Source: Larix sibirica (lineage: Eukaryota; Streptophyta; Pinopsida; Pinales; Pinaceae). Taken from it: DNA of 22,286 nucleotides. The position numbers were made by a program, and so were the translations under genes. The first letter of the stretch is position 1; every line of letters starts with the position of its first letter. Below the pieces are notes generated by a model. The model was not told the origin of the DNA. It did no database searches and saw nothing but the letters and a program-made list of their open reading frames with translations. Shown piece after piece: positions 9,233 to 19,380 of the stretch. The stretch spans positions 16,770-39,055 of the forward strand of contig NWUY0300025925.1 of the NCBI GenBank assembly GCA_004151065.3, written 5' to 3'.

Positions 9233-10760
9233 TTGCAAAACCTTTCCTTCCAAGAGTTTGAGGAGGGGAGGTCAATAAAAGAAAAAATGGAAGAACCCAT
9301 AGGAAAAATATATCAAGAATTAATCAATACAAAGCAATTTAACATTGGTATTAAGGATAAGCCTTGCTTGGTCTCCACTAGAGACTATTGGGATGACATA
9401 ATGGAACATGAATTTTTGGCATTATTGCATGAATTTAGCAATCTTTTCCATTATAATTTCACAAAGATGAAGGGTATAAAGGGGGAATTGGGTGAAATGC
9501 AGATACACTAAAACCAGATGTGCAACTCATTAAGAAATGGTCGTATCAATTGACTCCTAGAATTAAAGAATGAGTAATGGAGGAGATTGACAAGATGTTA
9601 GCAGTCAACTTGATGTTTCATGTAAAAGAGTCTGATTGGATTAGCTTGATAGTGATCTAAGATAAGAAATTGGGTACAAGAATTGAAGTATGTGTAGACT
9701 TCTGAGGGTTGAATGTTGATTGTTTACTTGACCCATTTCCCACATCATTTAGTGATGAAGCACTCGACCAAGTAACAAGAAAATAAGCATACTCCTTCAT
9801 TGATGGATTCTCAAGCTACTACTAGGTGCGCACAATAGAAGTAGACAAGAAGAATACCACTTACTCAAATGAATGAGGTTCATGTTCATATAATGTAATG
9901 TCACTCGAACTAAAGAATGTTCCAATAGTATTCTCCAGGATAGTAATTGTAGCATTCGGGGAATGCATTTAAATTATCCTAGAAGTATACCTTAATGATT
10001 GGATGGTGTATAGTTTGTTAAAATACCATGTGGTCATGTTGTGACTAATGTTTGAAAGGCGTCGACAACTACATATATCACTTAGCATGAAGAAATGCTT
10101 CTTCTTCACACCTACATTGTGTGTGAATATGGTGTGTTGGTGTACTCAACCAAGATAGCGATGATTGTAAATTCTAAAGCACCAAACAACATCCATGCAT
10201 TATGGTCAATGTTGGTCCACGCTGGATACTACCAGAAGTTCATAAAAGGGTACACATCCATTATATCCCCTATCGAGTGATTACTCAAAAAGTTCAAAAA
10301 TTACCACTAGGGTATAAAATGTTATAAGTACCTAGACCTACTAAAGGAAAATATATTAAGTACCCCTATCCTTGTAGTCCCCGATTGGAAAATTGAATTT
10401 TATGTACATATGCATCCAACATGGAATTGGGGGGCATCTTAGCACAACATGAGGAAGAAAACCTAGACCACCTAGTTTACTTTTCCAACAGAAAGCTATC
10501 TGAAACATAATGAAAATATACCATTATTGATAGTCAGGGATTTCCATGGTCTACTCACTACAGAAGTTTAGACATTACTTGTTGGGAGGGTATTTCATGT
10601 TCTTTACACACACCTTTGCTTTGAATTATTTGTTGAAAAATCCAATACTGACGATTTGTGGATAACTATTTCTATTCCATAAGTTTGATTTTGAATTCAT
10701 ACTAAAACTTGGGAAATCAAATGTCAGTCCATATCATCTAGCGAGAATTGAAATTAACAA
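9233..10760 (+). pseudogene. Unit B reverse transcriptase and RNase H remnant
   Basis: The open stretch 9233-9511 (92 codons) gives the RT N-terminal part, ending KGIKGELGEMQIH. After a frame break: VKESDWISLIVI, VCVDF followed by a stop, AYSFIDGFSSYY with its Asp, and the active-site box changed to YLND (9988-9999; the first Asp is Asn). The open stretch 10095-10280 includes EYGVLVYSTKIAMIV and YYQKFIKGYTS. RNase H follows near 10395 and is more damaged than in unit A. Sequence is clearly homologous to units A and C across its whole length. At least six stops or shifts are visible. Confidence 0.86.
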
Positions 10761-10917
10761 AGCAAGAGCGTTGCTAGACGATTAATTGCTAGGCTTAGAT
10801 CATTTTAGGTTAGAGGTTATACCAAATTACTTAAGAAATATCACCACTTCCCATACTACTTGTGTAGTGCCACAAGACTACTCAACAAGATAAAACAAAC
10901 AACTAGTGGTTTAAGTA

Positions 10918-11974
10918 GTGTATTATTAACTAATAGCATGGAAACTTTACAAGTTGGGGATTGATGAAATTATCAAGCAACACACAATGGAATATGAACA
11001 AACTACCATCCTATGGGAATGTTCCAATGATGTTGGGAGTGGGCACATTGGTGGGAAGGTTATTGCTTAAAAAGTATAGCAAGCAAGACTCTATTGCCCA
11101 ACCATATTTAAAGATGCTAAAGCCTACACCTAGTCTTATGATGTGTGTAAATGGATCGAAAAAATCTTAAGAAGAGACTAGCTACCCCTTCATCCCATGC
11201 TAGCACTACATGCATTTAAGAAATGGATAGTAGATTTCACAGGACCCATAAATCTACTTGCATGGAGATCAAGTGCTCGATACATTATTAGAGCTACTGA
11301 TTACCTTACTAGATGGGTAGAGGTTGCACACACTGAATAATGCAACACGTAGACAATAACCAAATTTATCTTTGAGAATATAGTCTCTCAACTTTGATGC
11401 CCTAGGAAATTAACCACTAATCAGGGTGGCCATTTCATGAATTGCACTATTAAGTTCCTCACTAAAAAATCTATGATTCAACATCACACCATCAAGCCAT
11501 ACCATACCTAGGCCAATAAAACTATAGAATCATTCAACAAGATCTTGGAATTTAGTATAAATAAGGTATCTATAGTAAACAAGGATGAATGGGATGAAAT
11601 AAAAGTGACGGTACTATGGTCATACTGGACCACAATGAATTTTTTTATAAAGCATACACCCTTCAACTTGGTCTACGAACTGGAAGCAGTAGTGGTGGTC
11701 GAATTTATTGTATCAATTCTATTCATAATGCAAGCCAACAAGATGTAAAACAAAGAATCCATTCAAAATTGAATCAAAGAGATAAAGTAACTTGAAGCAC
11801 ACAGGTTTCCATCACAGTATCATCGAGAAATAGAGAAGTCGCAAGAAAAGGCCTAGCATTACCGACACATCAAATGTAAAATTTCCAAATTATAAGGTAA
11901 ACTTGGTTTTCCTTTATGACAACAAGTACCTTAAGCATCTAGGGAAACTACAAATGCACCTATTGGTCCCCTTC
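10918..11974 (+). pseudogene. Unit B integrase remnant
   Basis: Core motifs: VVDFTGP near 11230, ATDYLTRWVEVA near 11294, TNQGGHF with Asn at the second catalytic position (11419-11421), and a worn region up to the Glu near 11527. The C-terminal part gives LWSYWTT near 11615, PFNLVYELEAVV, and LYDNKYLKHLGKLQMHL. The integrase then stops matching expected C-terminal sequence at VPF (11974) and runs on in the same frame into gag-like sequence. The first zinc-ligand region reads WECSND, so that His is also missing. Confidence 0.86.
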
Positions 11975-12112
11975 ATGATAACAACAAGGATTGGTCATAA
12001 ACAAGGTCTAAAGAGAGAACTGAAAGAGAGTACGATACTTGAGGAGGTGAAAGGAACAACGATCGAAGATATACCAATTGGTGAGGAGATTAGTTGGAAG
12101 AGCAAGAGATAG
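11903..12112 (+). pseudogene. In-frame integrase-to-gag junction, 69 codons
   Basis: This open frame starts in the integrase C-terminal segment (LGKLQMHLLVPF) and continues without a stop into MITTRIGHKQGLKRELKES, which I read as the start of gag of the next unit. The same junction is present at 20340-20540, where LQMHWLGPFMIKTRI runs into a frameshifted copy of the same sequence. A natural element would have the rest of integrase, an LTR, a PBS and a leader here. That 11975 is the true gag start is inference; that both junctions share one breakpoint is seen directly. Confidence 0.7.
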
Positions 12113-13720
12113 TTCAACAAGGGGTTAGGTCAAGATAAATTAACAACCATGCCACCACAAAGATAGTGATGGATAGGTTGTAAGTAGAGGATGTTCTCAA
12201 CAATGTATTCAAGCTATTCAAAGTTGAAGAAAGACAAATAAAGAACATGGTACAACCCTTCGACATTGAAGCTAGCCTAAAATAGTCACCACCCCTCACT
12301 CACTTGCAAAATATAAAGGTAACCATAAACTTAAGATCTATTTCTAGTTTAATATTGGAATCTTCTAATAGTAAGGGAAGATATAATAATATTTAACAAA
12401 GAATTGGAGGAAACATTAGCAGTAATAGTGGGAATACAAGGTCGTAAATCCTTTGGTAACATGAGGAACCAGATCAATATTCAACCAACCAGGTCCTCAA
12501 GCATTTGTTTTGATTGTTAGTCTAATAGATAGTATGGCCATACCAATATATAGCTCAACGATGCACGTCTTTTAGATTTCTTGGGGAGGGCGACAACCAT
12601 GTCAAAAAGCATCGGTTTCTATGCGAACGAATTTTGGGATCCAAAGGGGTCACCACCTTAGAATCTAGGCTAGTAGAAATCCATACCACTATGAGGGGGA
12701 TATCCCTCCAATGGTATGTGAAATTAGCATAGACAAACCCTCTAGGTACACCCCAAACAATGATAAGTAAAAGTAGTTTTTGTAGCCGAATTTCAAGTAC
12801 CAAACTCGAAGCATGCGACAAGTTGAAGATGATAACACTAAGGTTAGGATAAAGTGCTTGGGAGTATAGTTAGAGGTTTCAGTATTTGATTAGTCGGATC
12901 CCACACCCCATACACTAGATCCATCGCAAGGAGTGGTTTATTCAAGGGTTATTGTTGCTCACTAGGGTACTTTTGAATAAACAATAATGGAATGCCTTAG
13001 CACAAGACATTAAAATTAAATAAATGAATAAATACCCTGGATTGACAAGAAAAACTACTGCAACTATGCCTTTGACCAATGCCTTGACTAAAATTTCCAA
13101 GTTCCAGTCCTATATCACATCATTGACAGAACAAATTCAAGAAATGAGTCATGCAAGGACCAAATGAGAACAACTATGGTGCATCATGTACAAACTAAAA
13201 GGACATTTAGCAATTGTCTATCCAACGTTGTGGGATGGGATAGTAGGCTCTAACCTAAGACCACCACCACCCACCCATTTCCTTGGTAACATGGCAACAT
13301 AATACTGTGAAATATTTTGAATGTGTGGAAATCCACCCCTACTTTGCCTAATTTTGCAAAAATACACTTCTACACCAACCCTTATTGTATTTGACTTTTG
13401 TTGGGAAACATGCATACTATTGAGAACTATCATGCCCCCAAAACTCTTGTTTAGTGTTTTGAAAGGATTTCCTTCTAAGTTGGGAAGGTGAGCCTAGGTA
13501 TGACTGAGAGAGTGGACAAGGTAGATATTAAGGAGGCTACCAAGGAGGAAGGAATGAAAACCACTAAAACCCCTTTAGATGATATAATTATGACAATATT
13601 AGATATAAATATTTAGAATATACCGAGCCTAGAAGGTTGCAGTGTAGGCATTGTAAAGCCACCAGATATGCAATTGAAGATTTCCTCAACTAATAGAAAA
13701 ATGGGAGAGCATAACAGGAC
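11975..13720 (+). pseudogene. Unit C gag remnant
   Basis: Gag forms the particle that packages element RNA. The N-terminal part (12000-12540) is charged and coding-like, shared with unit D. The capsid-like core starts at 12577: FLGEGDNHVKKHRFLCE, then TTLESRLVEIHTTMRG, LQWYVKLA, LKMITLRLG and EWFIQGLLLLTR near 12935, the pattern of plant retrotransposon gag domains. A zinc knuckle relic is at 13643-13684: CxxC is kept (CRHC) but the His is Tyr and the last Cys is Phe. Several stops, including one in place of a conserved residue after KLA. A 71-codon minus-strand frame at 13218-13433 lies antisense and is taken as chance. Confidence 0.8.
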
Positions 13721-14200
13721 AAAGAAATGCAAATTTTTTGAATTTGGAGCCTCGACATTAATAATAACTAGGGGACCCAATGATTAATGTGGTGACACAT
13801 GGTGGGAGGTGGATCGAGATCAATGATGCACAACTAGAGCTCCCACCAATCAGGAGATCAACCCTTATGAATTTAGCCTTTGACATGTGACTAGTTAGAA
13901 AGCGTACTATAGAGAATATCTAAGACCACCACTTAAGGATGTAATAGCTACCTTTGTAGCTATATCAAGATATAGTTCAACTATTTGGAATTGGTGTGAG
14001 AAATTAGGGAGGAAGTGAATCATAAGCAATAGACAATGGACTAGGGAAAAGGTTCCTTCATTATACTTTATTCAAGAATCCTTCCACTTTTTTATGAGAA
14101 TCTTAGATAATGGAGAGAGGACGAGGAATTTGTGATCAATGCTAGATAGGATGACCAGTTGGGGAAAAATAACCATCTATGGCCCTTTAATTGAAGAGAG
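13721..14200 (+). pseudogene. Unit C gag-protease linker, decayed
   Basis: No clear motif. The interval lies between the zinc-knuckle relic and the protease, in the order expected for gag-pol, and contains short frames broken by stops. It has no counterpart elsewhere in the window because units B and D lack this part. Taken as unit C by position only. Confidence 0.5.
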
Positions 14201-14640
14201 AGTCTATCAAATCAACTGTGAGAAGAAGCCCAAGATCGGTGAAGAACTCAAGATGGATGCTTAGATCCATGGTTACAAAGTACGTGATGTCATGTTGGAT
14301 ATGGGATCTGATGTGACCATCCTACCTAAGAAATCCTAAGAGATGATGGGTATTCCCCAACTATTATTTTCACCAATCCTAATGCAACTAGAAAATTAGT
14401 ACTATATCTACCCTATCGGTTGCTTGGAAGATGTACAAGTAAACCTAGGTGAATTCCTTCATGGCTGATGGGACTTCAGTAATACAACCCATAAACCTAT
14501 TAAAGGTAGAAAGATACTCTAAACCACTAGATAATGCGATCGACGGTGTTGCCTTAGATCAACTATACAATATGAATTTAGGTATGACGGATGGCTACAT
14601 CAACTTGAATATTGATGGGGACATCAGTTAGAAGAGTGTA
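14201..14640 (+). pseudogene. Unit C aspartic protease remnant
   Basis: Retroelement proteases cut the polyprotein with a D-[ST]-G active site, acting as a dimer. Here the frame reads HGYKVRDVMLDMGSDVTILPKK (active-site segment DMGSDV at 14298-14315), with Met instead of Thr, then a stop, then MGIPQLLFSPI and LENQYYIYPIGCLEDV. Some plant Ty3 families I know of do carry DMGSD, so the Met may be a family trait and not decay. The open frame 14449-14631 continues the unit with VIQPINLLKVERYSKPL. Broken by at least one stop and one shift. Confidence 0.78.
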
Positions 14641-15480
14641 TTATCCAACAATTTAAATAGTCAAGAGACCTTCTAGGATTATCCGGAGCACAACCATAAA
14701 TTGTCTTTTTATCGGTGCACCATGATGTGGAATGTCCACTGGATTGGGGGGGAAATGAGAGGCCCAACTATTTTTTATGGAATTGATTATGTTGAAGAAT
14801 ATATGGAAGATTTAAATCTTTCCATACATGAAGAACAAGGATCCTATCTCTAGACATAACATTGAGATCCACTCACTTTAGGTTCTTGGCTACCCATAAG
14901 GGAAGTTTGGACAACTTGTAGAACACACAGTCTAGCTTTGTCATTGATTCAAATCACAACTTGAGTATTGAGTGGTCAAAATTCCAAGAACCTCATGAGA
15001 CCCCATGGAGTTCCCAAATACATGTGAAGTGAAAATATATCTATCCCAACACATGGAAGGATGTACTGAAAGGTGCACCTAAGAAGTTGTCATTGATTAT
15101 CTCTAGGGCATGTCTCCAAGGTGTGGTACTTACATCAAGAGACTTGGAGGAAAACACACAGGTGGGAGAGCTTAAAGGGATGATTTTGCACAACCATCTC
15201 CTATGTTGGTAAGACTCTTGTAATTACACCTATTTTGAATACCATAAATTCTATATTGTTTGACACAAAGGAGAACCAATCTTCAAAATATATTTGAAAG
15301 ATGCATAGCTACAAACAACCAAGCGAAGAGAAGAGGTGCAAATGGATGGGTGGATATCTTTAATTCAAGTGTTGTGCCAAGGTTATAAAAGAACTAGAAG
15401 AAGAAGATGACCCATAAAAGTTGCAACACCTTTCCTTCCAAGTGTCAGAGGGGAAAAGGTTTGTAAAGGAAATTATAGAA
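14641..15480 (+). pseudogene. Unit C protease-RT linker remnant
   Basis: Homologous to 8400-9300 in unit B. The segment near 14760 reads PTIFYGIDYVEEYMEDLNLS, matching the NVEEF frame of unit B. The rest is stop-rich. The minus-strand frame 15360-15614 is antisense to this unit and runs into the LINE junction; it is not a gene. Confidence 0.65.
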
Positions 15481-15605
15481 GAACCTGCAGGCAAAATATG
15501 TTGAGAACCACTCAATATAAATAAATTCAACATTATTATTGAGGATAAGCCTTGGTTGGCCTCCATTGGAGACCATTGAAATGACAAAATGGTATCCAAA
15601 AGTTT
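15481..15605 (+). pseudogene. Unit C reverse transcriptase, part before the LINE
   Basis: This is the start of RT, matching 5853-5975 of unit A and 9300-9410 of unit B (EDKPWLASIGDH region at about 15541-15575). It is cut at the LINE insertion site and resumes at 17871. Units A and B carry the same stretch uninterrupted, which gives the empty-site state. Confidence 0.85.
15588..15605. repeat. LINE target-site duplication, left copy
   Basis: aatggtatccaaaagttt. It matches the right copy at 17871-17887 with one substitution and one extra A. The gypsy sequence of unit A (gatgttattcgaaaatg, near 5959) aligns through this point without interruption. Confidence 0.85.
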
Positions 15606-15610
15606 TTTTT

Positions 15611-15949
15611 CCAAGAAAACAAATTATATTTGTTATTTCATCAAAGAAATCAAAATATACAATTGTTGAGCCTTCATGCTCTTAGCCAATCCACTACTTA
15701 GCTAAAGTAGTCTACATGCCATGTCATAATATTAATAGTATTCCAACCCAAAACATGTCACTACACATAGAACCTAATACCTTTACTCAGACTATCCTTT
15801 AAGGCTATTTTATAATTTAAGTGAATACTAGCGTCAAGTCATTTTCCTCATGTTCTTATGAAATCAATATTCCTTCCTCCTGCAAGATTGCTTCCTTCAA
15901 CAAAGCATCAACCTTAGAATTAAATTCTCTGTACACATGATCAAAAGAT
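15611..15949 (-). other. LINE 3' untranslated region
   Basis: About 340 bases between the RNase H remnant and the poly(A) tail, AT-rich, with no motif or open frame of note. By position it is the LINE 3' UTR. Confidence 0.65.
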
Positions 15950-16436
15950 TTTTTTTTTAAACCTTGATCAAAATAACTAGATTTGAAATTGTGCACCGAC
16001 TGTTACACCACTCAATACACAACTTTGAATCTCAAAAGATTTGAATGATTGTGGTTCCTTTAGATAATGCAAACTTGAGGAGAATCCAAAGGGAAAATAC
16101 CTTGGCTCTATTTTTAGTTCCTATGCCCATGCCATATTTTAGAGTTAAGGAGTGTTTATGATTTAGATGAAGAACAACTCCAACTCCACACACTCCAGCT
16201 GGTCCTTGGCTTGCACCATCGAAAAACACCCATGCATAACTCAAATTTATAGAAGGCTCCTTGATCAATCTAAATATGCACTTCTCTTTTGGTTTCCTAC
16301 CTTCTTTTAAAAGAGTTTGAATTTTATGAGCCACCAAATAATTCATTGAATGCTTGTCCTCAAAAATCAACTTGTCACGGGTCATCCATACCACCCAAAT
16401 CACATGGCAAGATAAAGCTTTTAACGTAGAAATCAA
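15950..16436 (-). pseudogene. LINE C-terminal RNase H, inactivated
   Basis: The 134-codon frame 16032-16436 starts with a linker (VVWMTRDKLIFED) and contains YAWVFFDGASQGPAG at residues 67-81, with the first catalytic Asp at 73. It also has GIGTKNRAKVFSLW, where the usual catalytic Glu position is Lys (residue 112). The frame stops after IIQIF with TGA exactly where Gly of the expected GDSK motif should be. Beyond the stop the same frame continues DSKLCIEW, so a single G-to-T type change ended it. RNase H would remove RNA from RNA/DNA hybrids; here it is dead on two counts. Confidence 0.86.
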
Positions 16437-16520
16437 CTAATTTTCATTCCTTGACTCAAAACATTACAACAATGATTCTTTTTCCCATTGACCTAGACAC
16501 TTCAACTACAATAGAACATC

Positions 16521-16718
16521 CTACCATACTAGTTTAGAAAAATAACATGTAAAAAATAAGTGATCCACAATTTTAGCCTCGGATTTGCATAGAATACAAT
16601 GATTGGGTCCCTGCCAGCTTCTATTCTGACTGTTATCCCATGTCAATATTTTGTTGGCTAGAGATAACCATGCAAAAAATATGAGTTTCAATGGACATTC
16701 CCTCTTCCACACCACCAA
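16521..16718 (-). pseudogene. LINE zf-RVT zinc-binding segment
   Basis: The 65-codon open stretch reads WKRECPLKLIFFAWLSLANKI early on, then a CILC pair and DHLFFTC, so all four expected ligands (C, C, H, C) are still present. This domain follows RT in many plant LINEs and probably helps bind the element's RNA. About 200 bases of stop-containing sequence separate it from the upstream frame at 16929. Confidence 0.88.
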
Positions 16719-16928
16719 CCACTACCATTTATGATCATCATTTGGAGCTACATTACACTGGGCTTCATAACCAAGCTTAGTTGTCAACTGGCCTGTTGCC
16801 ACATTCCACAATCATACTATTTCGTCCTCCCTATATGAAAAATATATTACACTACGTGAAATAATCTAGACATATCGACGCCATTCACCCCCCATATTTC
16901 GTTGAAGATTCAAATTGAGCTCTGATTT

Positions 16929-17401
16929 CTAGGTTTGCATCCAATTATCCTCATTTCCTTGCAATGTAATATCACAAAGATTTGTAATACCATGAATTTT
17001 CCGAGCTCCTTTTAATTCATCAGAAAGCATGAAGGTTCTTGTACATCTGACCCATCGGTCCTCTCCTAACCACAATCTATCTCCATTTCCTACCTTCCAC
17101 GTTGCCCACTTTCCCAAAACAGGGAAAGATTTTACCATGCATTTCCATACGTTGAAAGCACCCTTCACCGAGACTAGTATGATATGATCCAATCTTCAAC
17201 ATATGCATCTTGTAAATACTTGCTTGCCATCAACTTACCCCAAATTCCATTGTTCAACAACAATCTCCACATAGTCTTTTCCCTCGAGCCTAACCAAACA
17301 TGTAAATATTTGTTAAGCCCCATCCACCTAAGGCCTTTAGTCGGGATAAATTGGACCATTTCACCAAAGGGATGCCTTCTTTTTCCTTCATCCCTGCCCA
17401 T
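16929..17401 (-). pseudogene. LINE RT-to-zinc-motif connecting region
   Basis: Two overlapping open frames. 17174-17401 gives KTMWRLLLNNGIWGKLMASKYL, and 16929-17192 gives WATWKVGNGDRLWLGEDRWV. Both are conserved connection segments between RT and zf-RVT in plant L1-type polyproteins. A frameshift near 17180 separates them. A plus-strand open frame in the same place (17184-17411) is antisense and not considered real. Confidence 0.82.
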
Positions 17402-17870
17402 AAAAAACTAAATCATTTTTCCTTATTTTATCCAAAATACCTTTAGGAATGTGTGCAATCGAGAGCCAATAAATATGTATACTTTCGAGAACAAATTTGA
17501 CAAGCACAAGTCTTCCACCATGAGATAGCCAACGTTAACACTAACAAGAGATTATTGCTTCAATTGTTTGATAAATCCATAATCAATCATTATATCTATA
17601 GTGATTAGGCTTCTGGAAAAAGCCCAGATATTTTAAGCCATTGTCTAAAAAACTAGTAGAAACTGGAAAGAGATCCAAAATTGGAGCTTCAGCCTCATCA
17701 AAGATGCCATGAAGTAGAATATGAGACTTTTGAACATTAATTTCCATGTTAGTCGCTTTGCAGTATAACTTCAAAATTCCTTTGAATGTTCTCCATTCCT
17801 TAATAGAGCCTTCCACAAAAAGAAGAATATCATCTACAAACAATAAATGGGATAACGAAAAGGAAGATAT
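17401..17870 (-). pseudogene. LINE reverse transcriptase, C-terminal part
   Basis: The frame ending at 17583 contains SLSHLLFVDDILLFVEGS, with the catalytic box FVDD at 17829-17840, followed by LKLYCKATNMEINVQKSHI. Both are standard for plant LINE RT (usually FADD). The first dozen codons of this open frame (down to about 17877) are antisense gypsy sequence, not LINE. Past a frameshift, 17412-17540 reads SHGGRLVLVKFVLESI and YWLSIAHIPKGILDKIRK, the thumb region. Interrupted in at least two places. Confidence 0.88.
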
Positions 17871-17887
17871 AATGGTACCCAAAGTTT
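17871..17887. repeat. LINE target-site duplication, right copy
   Basis: aatggtacccaaagttt. It pairs with 15588-15605. To its right, gypsy sequence resumes (caacattactatgtgagtataac), identical over that stretch to unit A near 5980 apart from small changes. Confidence 0.85.
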
Positions 17888-19380
17888 CAACATTACTATG
17901 TGAGTATAACAATATTTTCCCCAGAATTTAATAGATATGAAGGGTATAAAGAGGGACTCAAGCAAAATGAAGATAGATATCAAACTAGATGCACAAACCA
18001 TCGAGAAACAATCATACTGGTTGAATCTCAGAGTCAAAGAACAAGTAATAAAGGAGTTTGGTAAGATGTTGGCAAACAACTTAATATTTCTTGTAAAAGA
18101 GTCGGACTGCATTAACTTGATAGTGATCCAAGATAAGAAAGAAGGTGCGAGCATTCAAGTATGTGTAGACTTCTTAGGGTTGAATGTTGCTTGTGCCTAT
18201 GACCCATTTCCCGCACCATTTAGCAATGAATTACTTGACAAAGTAGTAGAAATATAAGCATACTCCTTCAAGAACAAATTCTCAAGATAACGCTAGGTGC
18301 CCATAGCAGAAGCATTCTTACACAATTGAATGAGGTTCCTATGCATATAATGTAAAGACATTCAGACTGAAGAATGTTCCAATATCATTCTCTAGGATAG
18401 TAATTACAACGTTCAAGGAATAAATCAAAGATTCCTAGAATCATACCTAGATGATTAGACGGTGTATAGTTTATTGAAATTCCATGTGGCCATGTTGTAA
18501 CTAATGTTTAAAAGGTGTCGATAGCTGCAAGTATCTTTTAACTTGAATAAGTCCATTTTCTTCACATCTTTTGACACTCTCTTGAGCCATGTTGTGTAAA
18601 TATGGTGTGTTGGTGGACCCAACCAACATAGCGATGATTGTAAACCCTGAAGCTACCCCAAACAACATCCACACATTGTGGTCAACGTTGGGCCACACCA
18701 TATATTACCACAAGTTCATAAAAGGGTACATATCCATTATAGCCCCTATGGAGCGATTCCTCGAGAAGACCACAAATTTCCATTAGGATGCAAAATGCTA
18801 GAATTCCCTAGACCCGCTGAAGAAAAATCTAGTAAGTACTTATATCCTTGTATTCCTTGATTGGAAAATTGTCTTGTACTCGTTGATGCATCCAACATTG
18901 CGATGGGGGTCATTTTAGCGCAACTTAGGGAAGGAAACTAGACCACCTAGTTTAATTTGCCAGTAGGAAGCTATCTAAAGCACAATGCAAGTATACCACT
19001 ATTGATAGGGAGGGATTACCATGGTCTACTCACTACAAAATTCTAGACATTACCTATTGGGAGGGAATTTCAAGTTCTTTGCATGCCCCTATGCTTTCAA
19101 GTATTTTTTGAAAAAGCTAGTACTAGAAGGGACAATTTGTAGTTGGTTAATTCTATTCTAGGAGTTTCATTTTGAAGTCATTGTAAAACTCATGAAATCA
19201 AATGTCGGTCAAGATCACCTATCAAGAATTGAAATCGATAGAGCAAGAGGGTCACTAGACTCATATCTTCTTAGGATAGAGGCTATACCATATCACTTAA
19301 GTAATATCGCCAATTCCCTCACCACTCGTGCAGAACCAAAAGACTACTCAACAACCCAAAACAAACAACTAGTGGTCTAG
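17888..19380 (+). pseudogene. Unit C reverse transcriptase (after the LINE) and RNase H remnant
   Basis: The open stretch 17937-18257 (106 codons) reads KGIKRDSSKMKI, NNLIFLVKESDCINLIVIQDKK, VCVDFLGLNVACAYDPFP, with the first catalytic Asp kept. The active-site box YLDD is at 18444-18455, followed at once by a TAG stop. 18589-18786 gives KYGVLVDPTNIAMIVNPE and YYHKFIKGYISIIAP. RNase H keeps VDASNIAMGVILAQL near 18880. 19192-19380 gives SNVGQDHLSRIEIDRARG and the spacer up to QNKQLVV before integrase. By eye it is about as close to unit A as to unit B, near 85-90% in the best blocks. The minus-strand frame 18501-18701 is antisense. Confidence 0.87.

Larger units (their letters stand above)
15603..17870 (-). 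mobile_element. 5'-truncated L1-type LINE with C-terminal RNase H
   Basis: A minus-strand non-LTR retrotransposon. Its 3' end lies at the left, with a T8 run on the plus strand (15603-15610) read as the poly(A) tail; the exact border is shared with the target duplication. Its 5' end is truncated inside the reverse transcriptase at about 17870. In sense order it shows the end of RT with FVDD, a thumb region (GGRLVLVKFVL), the WRLL..LWGK..KY-type segment, a zf-RVT zinc motif, and an RNase H. Endonuclease, ORF1 and most of RT are missing, as is common for L1-type copies whose reverse transcription stopped early. Stops and frameshifts show it has also decayed since insertion. It interrupts unit C, so it is younger than that unit. 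Confidence 0.9.

Noticed and set aside
12000-12576. A short LTR between integrase and gag
   Set aside because: Looked for TG...CA ends, a PBS and a polypurine tract; none was found, and the stretch reads as coding-like in both unit C and unit D.
13218-13433. 71-codon minus-strand frame with a Gly-rich stretch
   Set aside because: Antisense to the unit C gag; the Gly run is the complement of a CCACCACC stretch.
17184-17411. 75-codon plus-strand frame within the LINE
   Set aside because: It is antisense to a recognisable conserved LINE segment.
18501-18701. 66-codon minus-strand frame
   Set aside because: It is the antisense of the unit C RT segment; the like frame at 6561-6803 is the antisense of unit A, so the resemblance comes from shared sequence and not from a gene.
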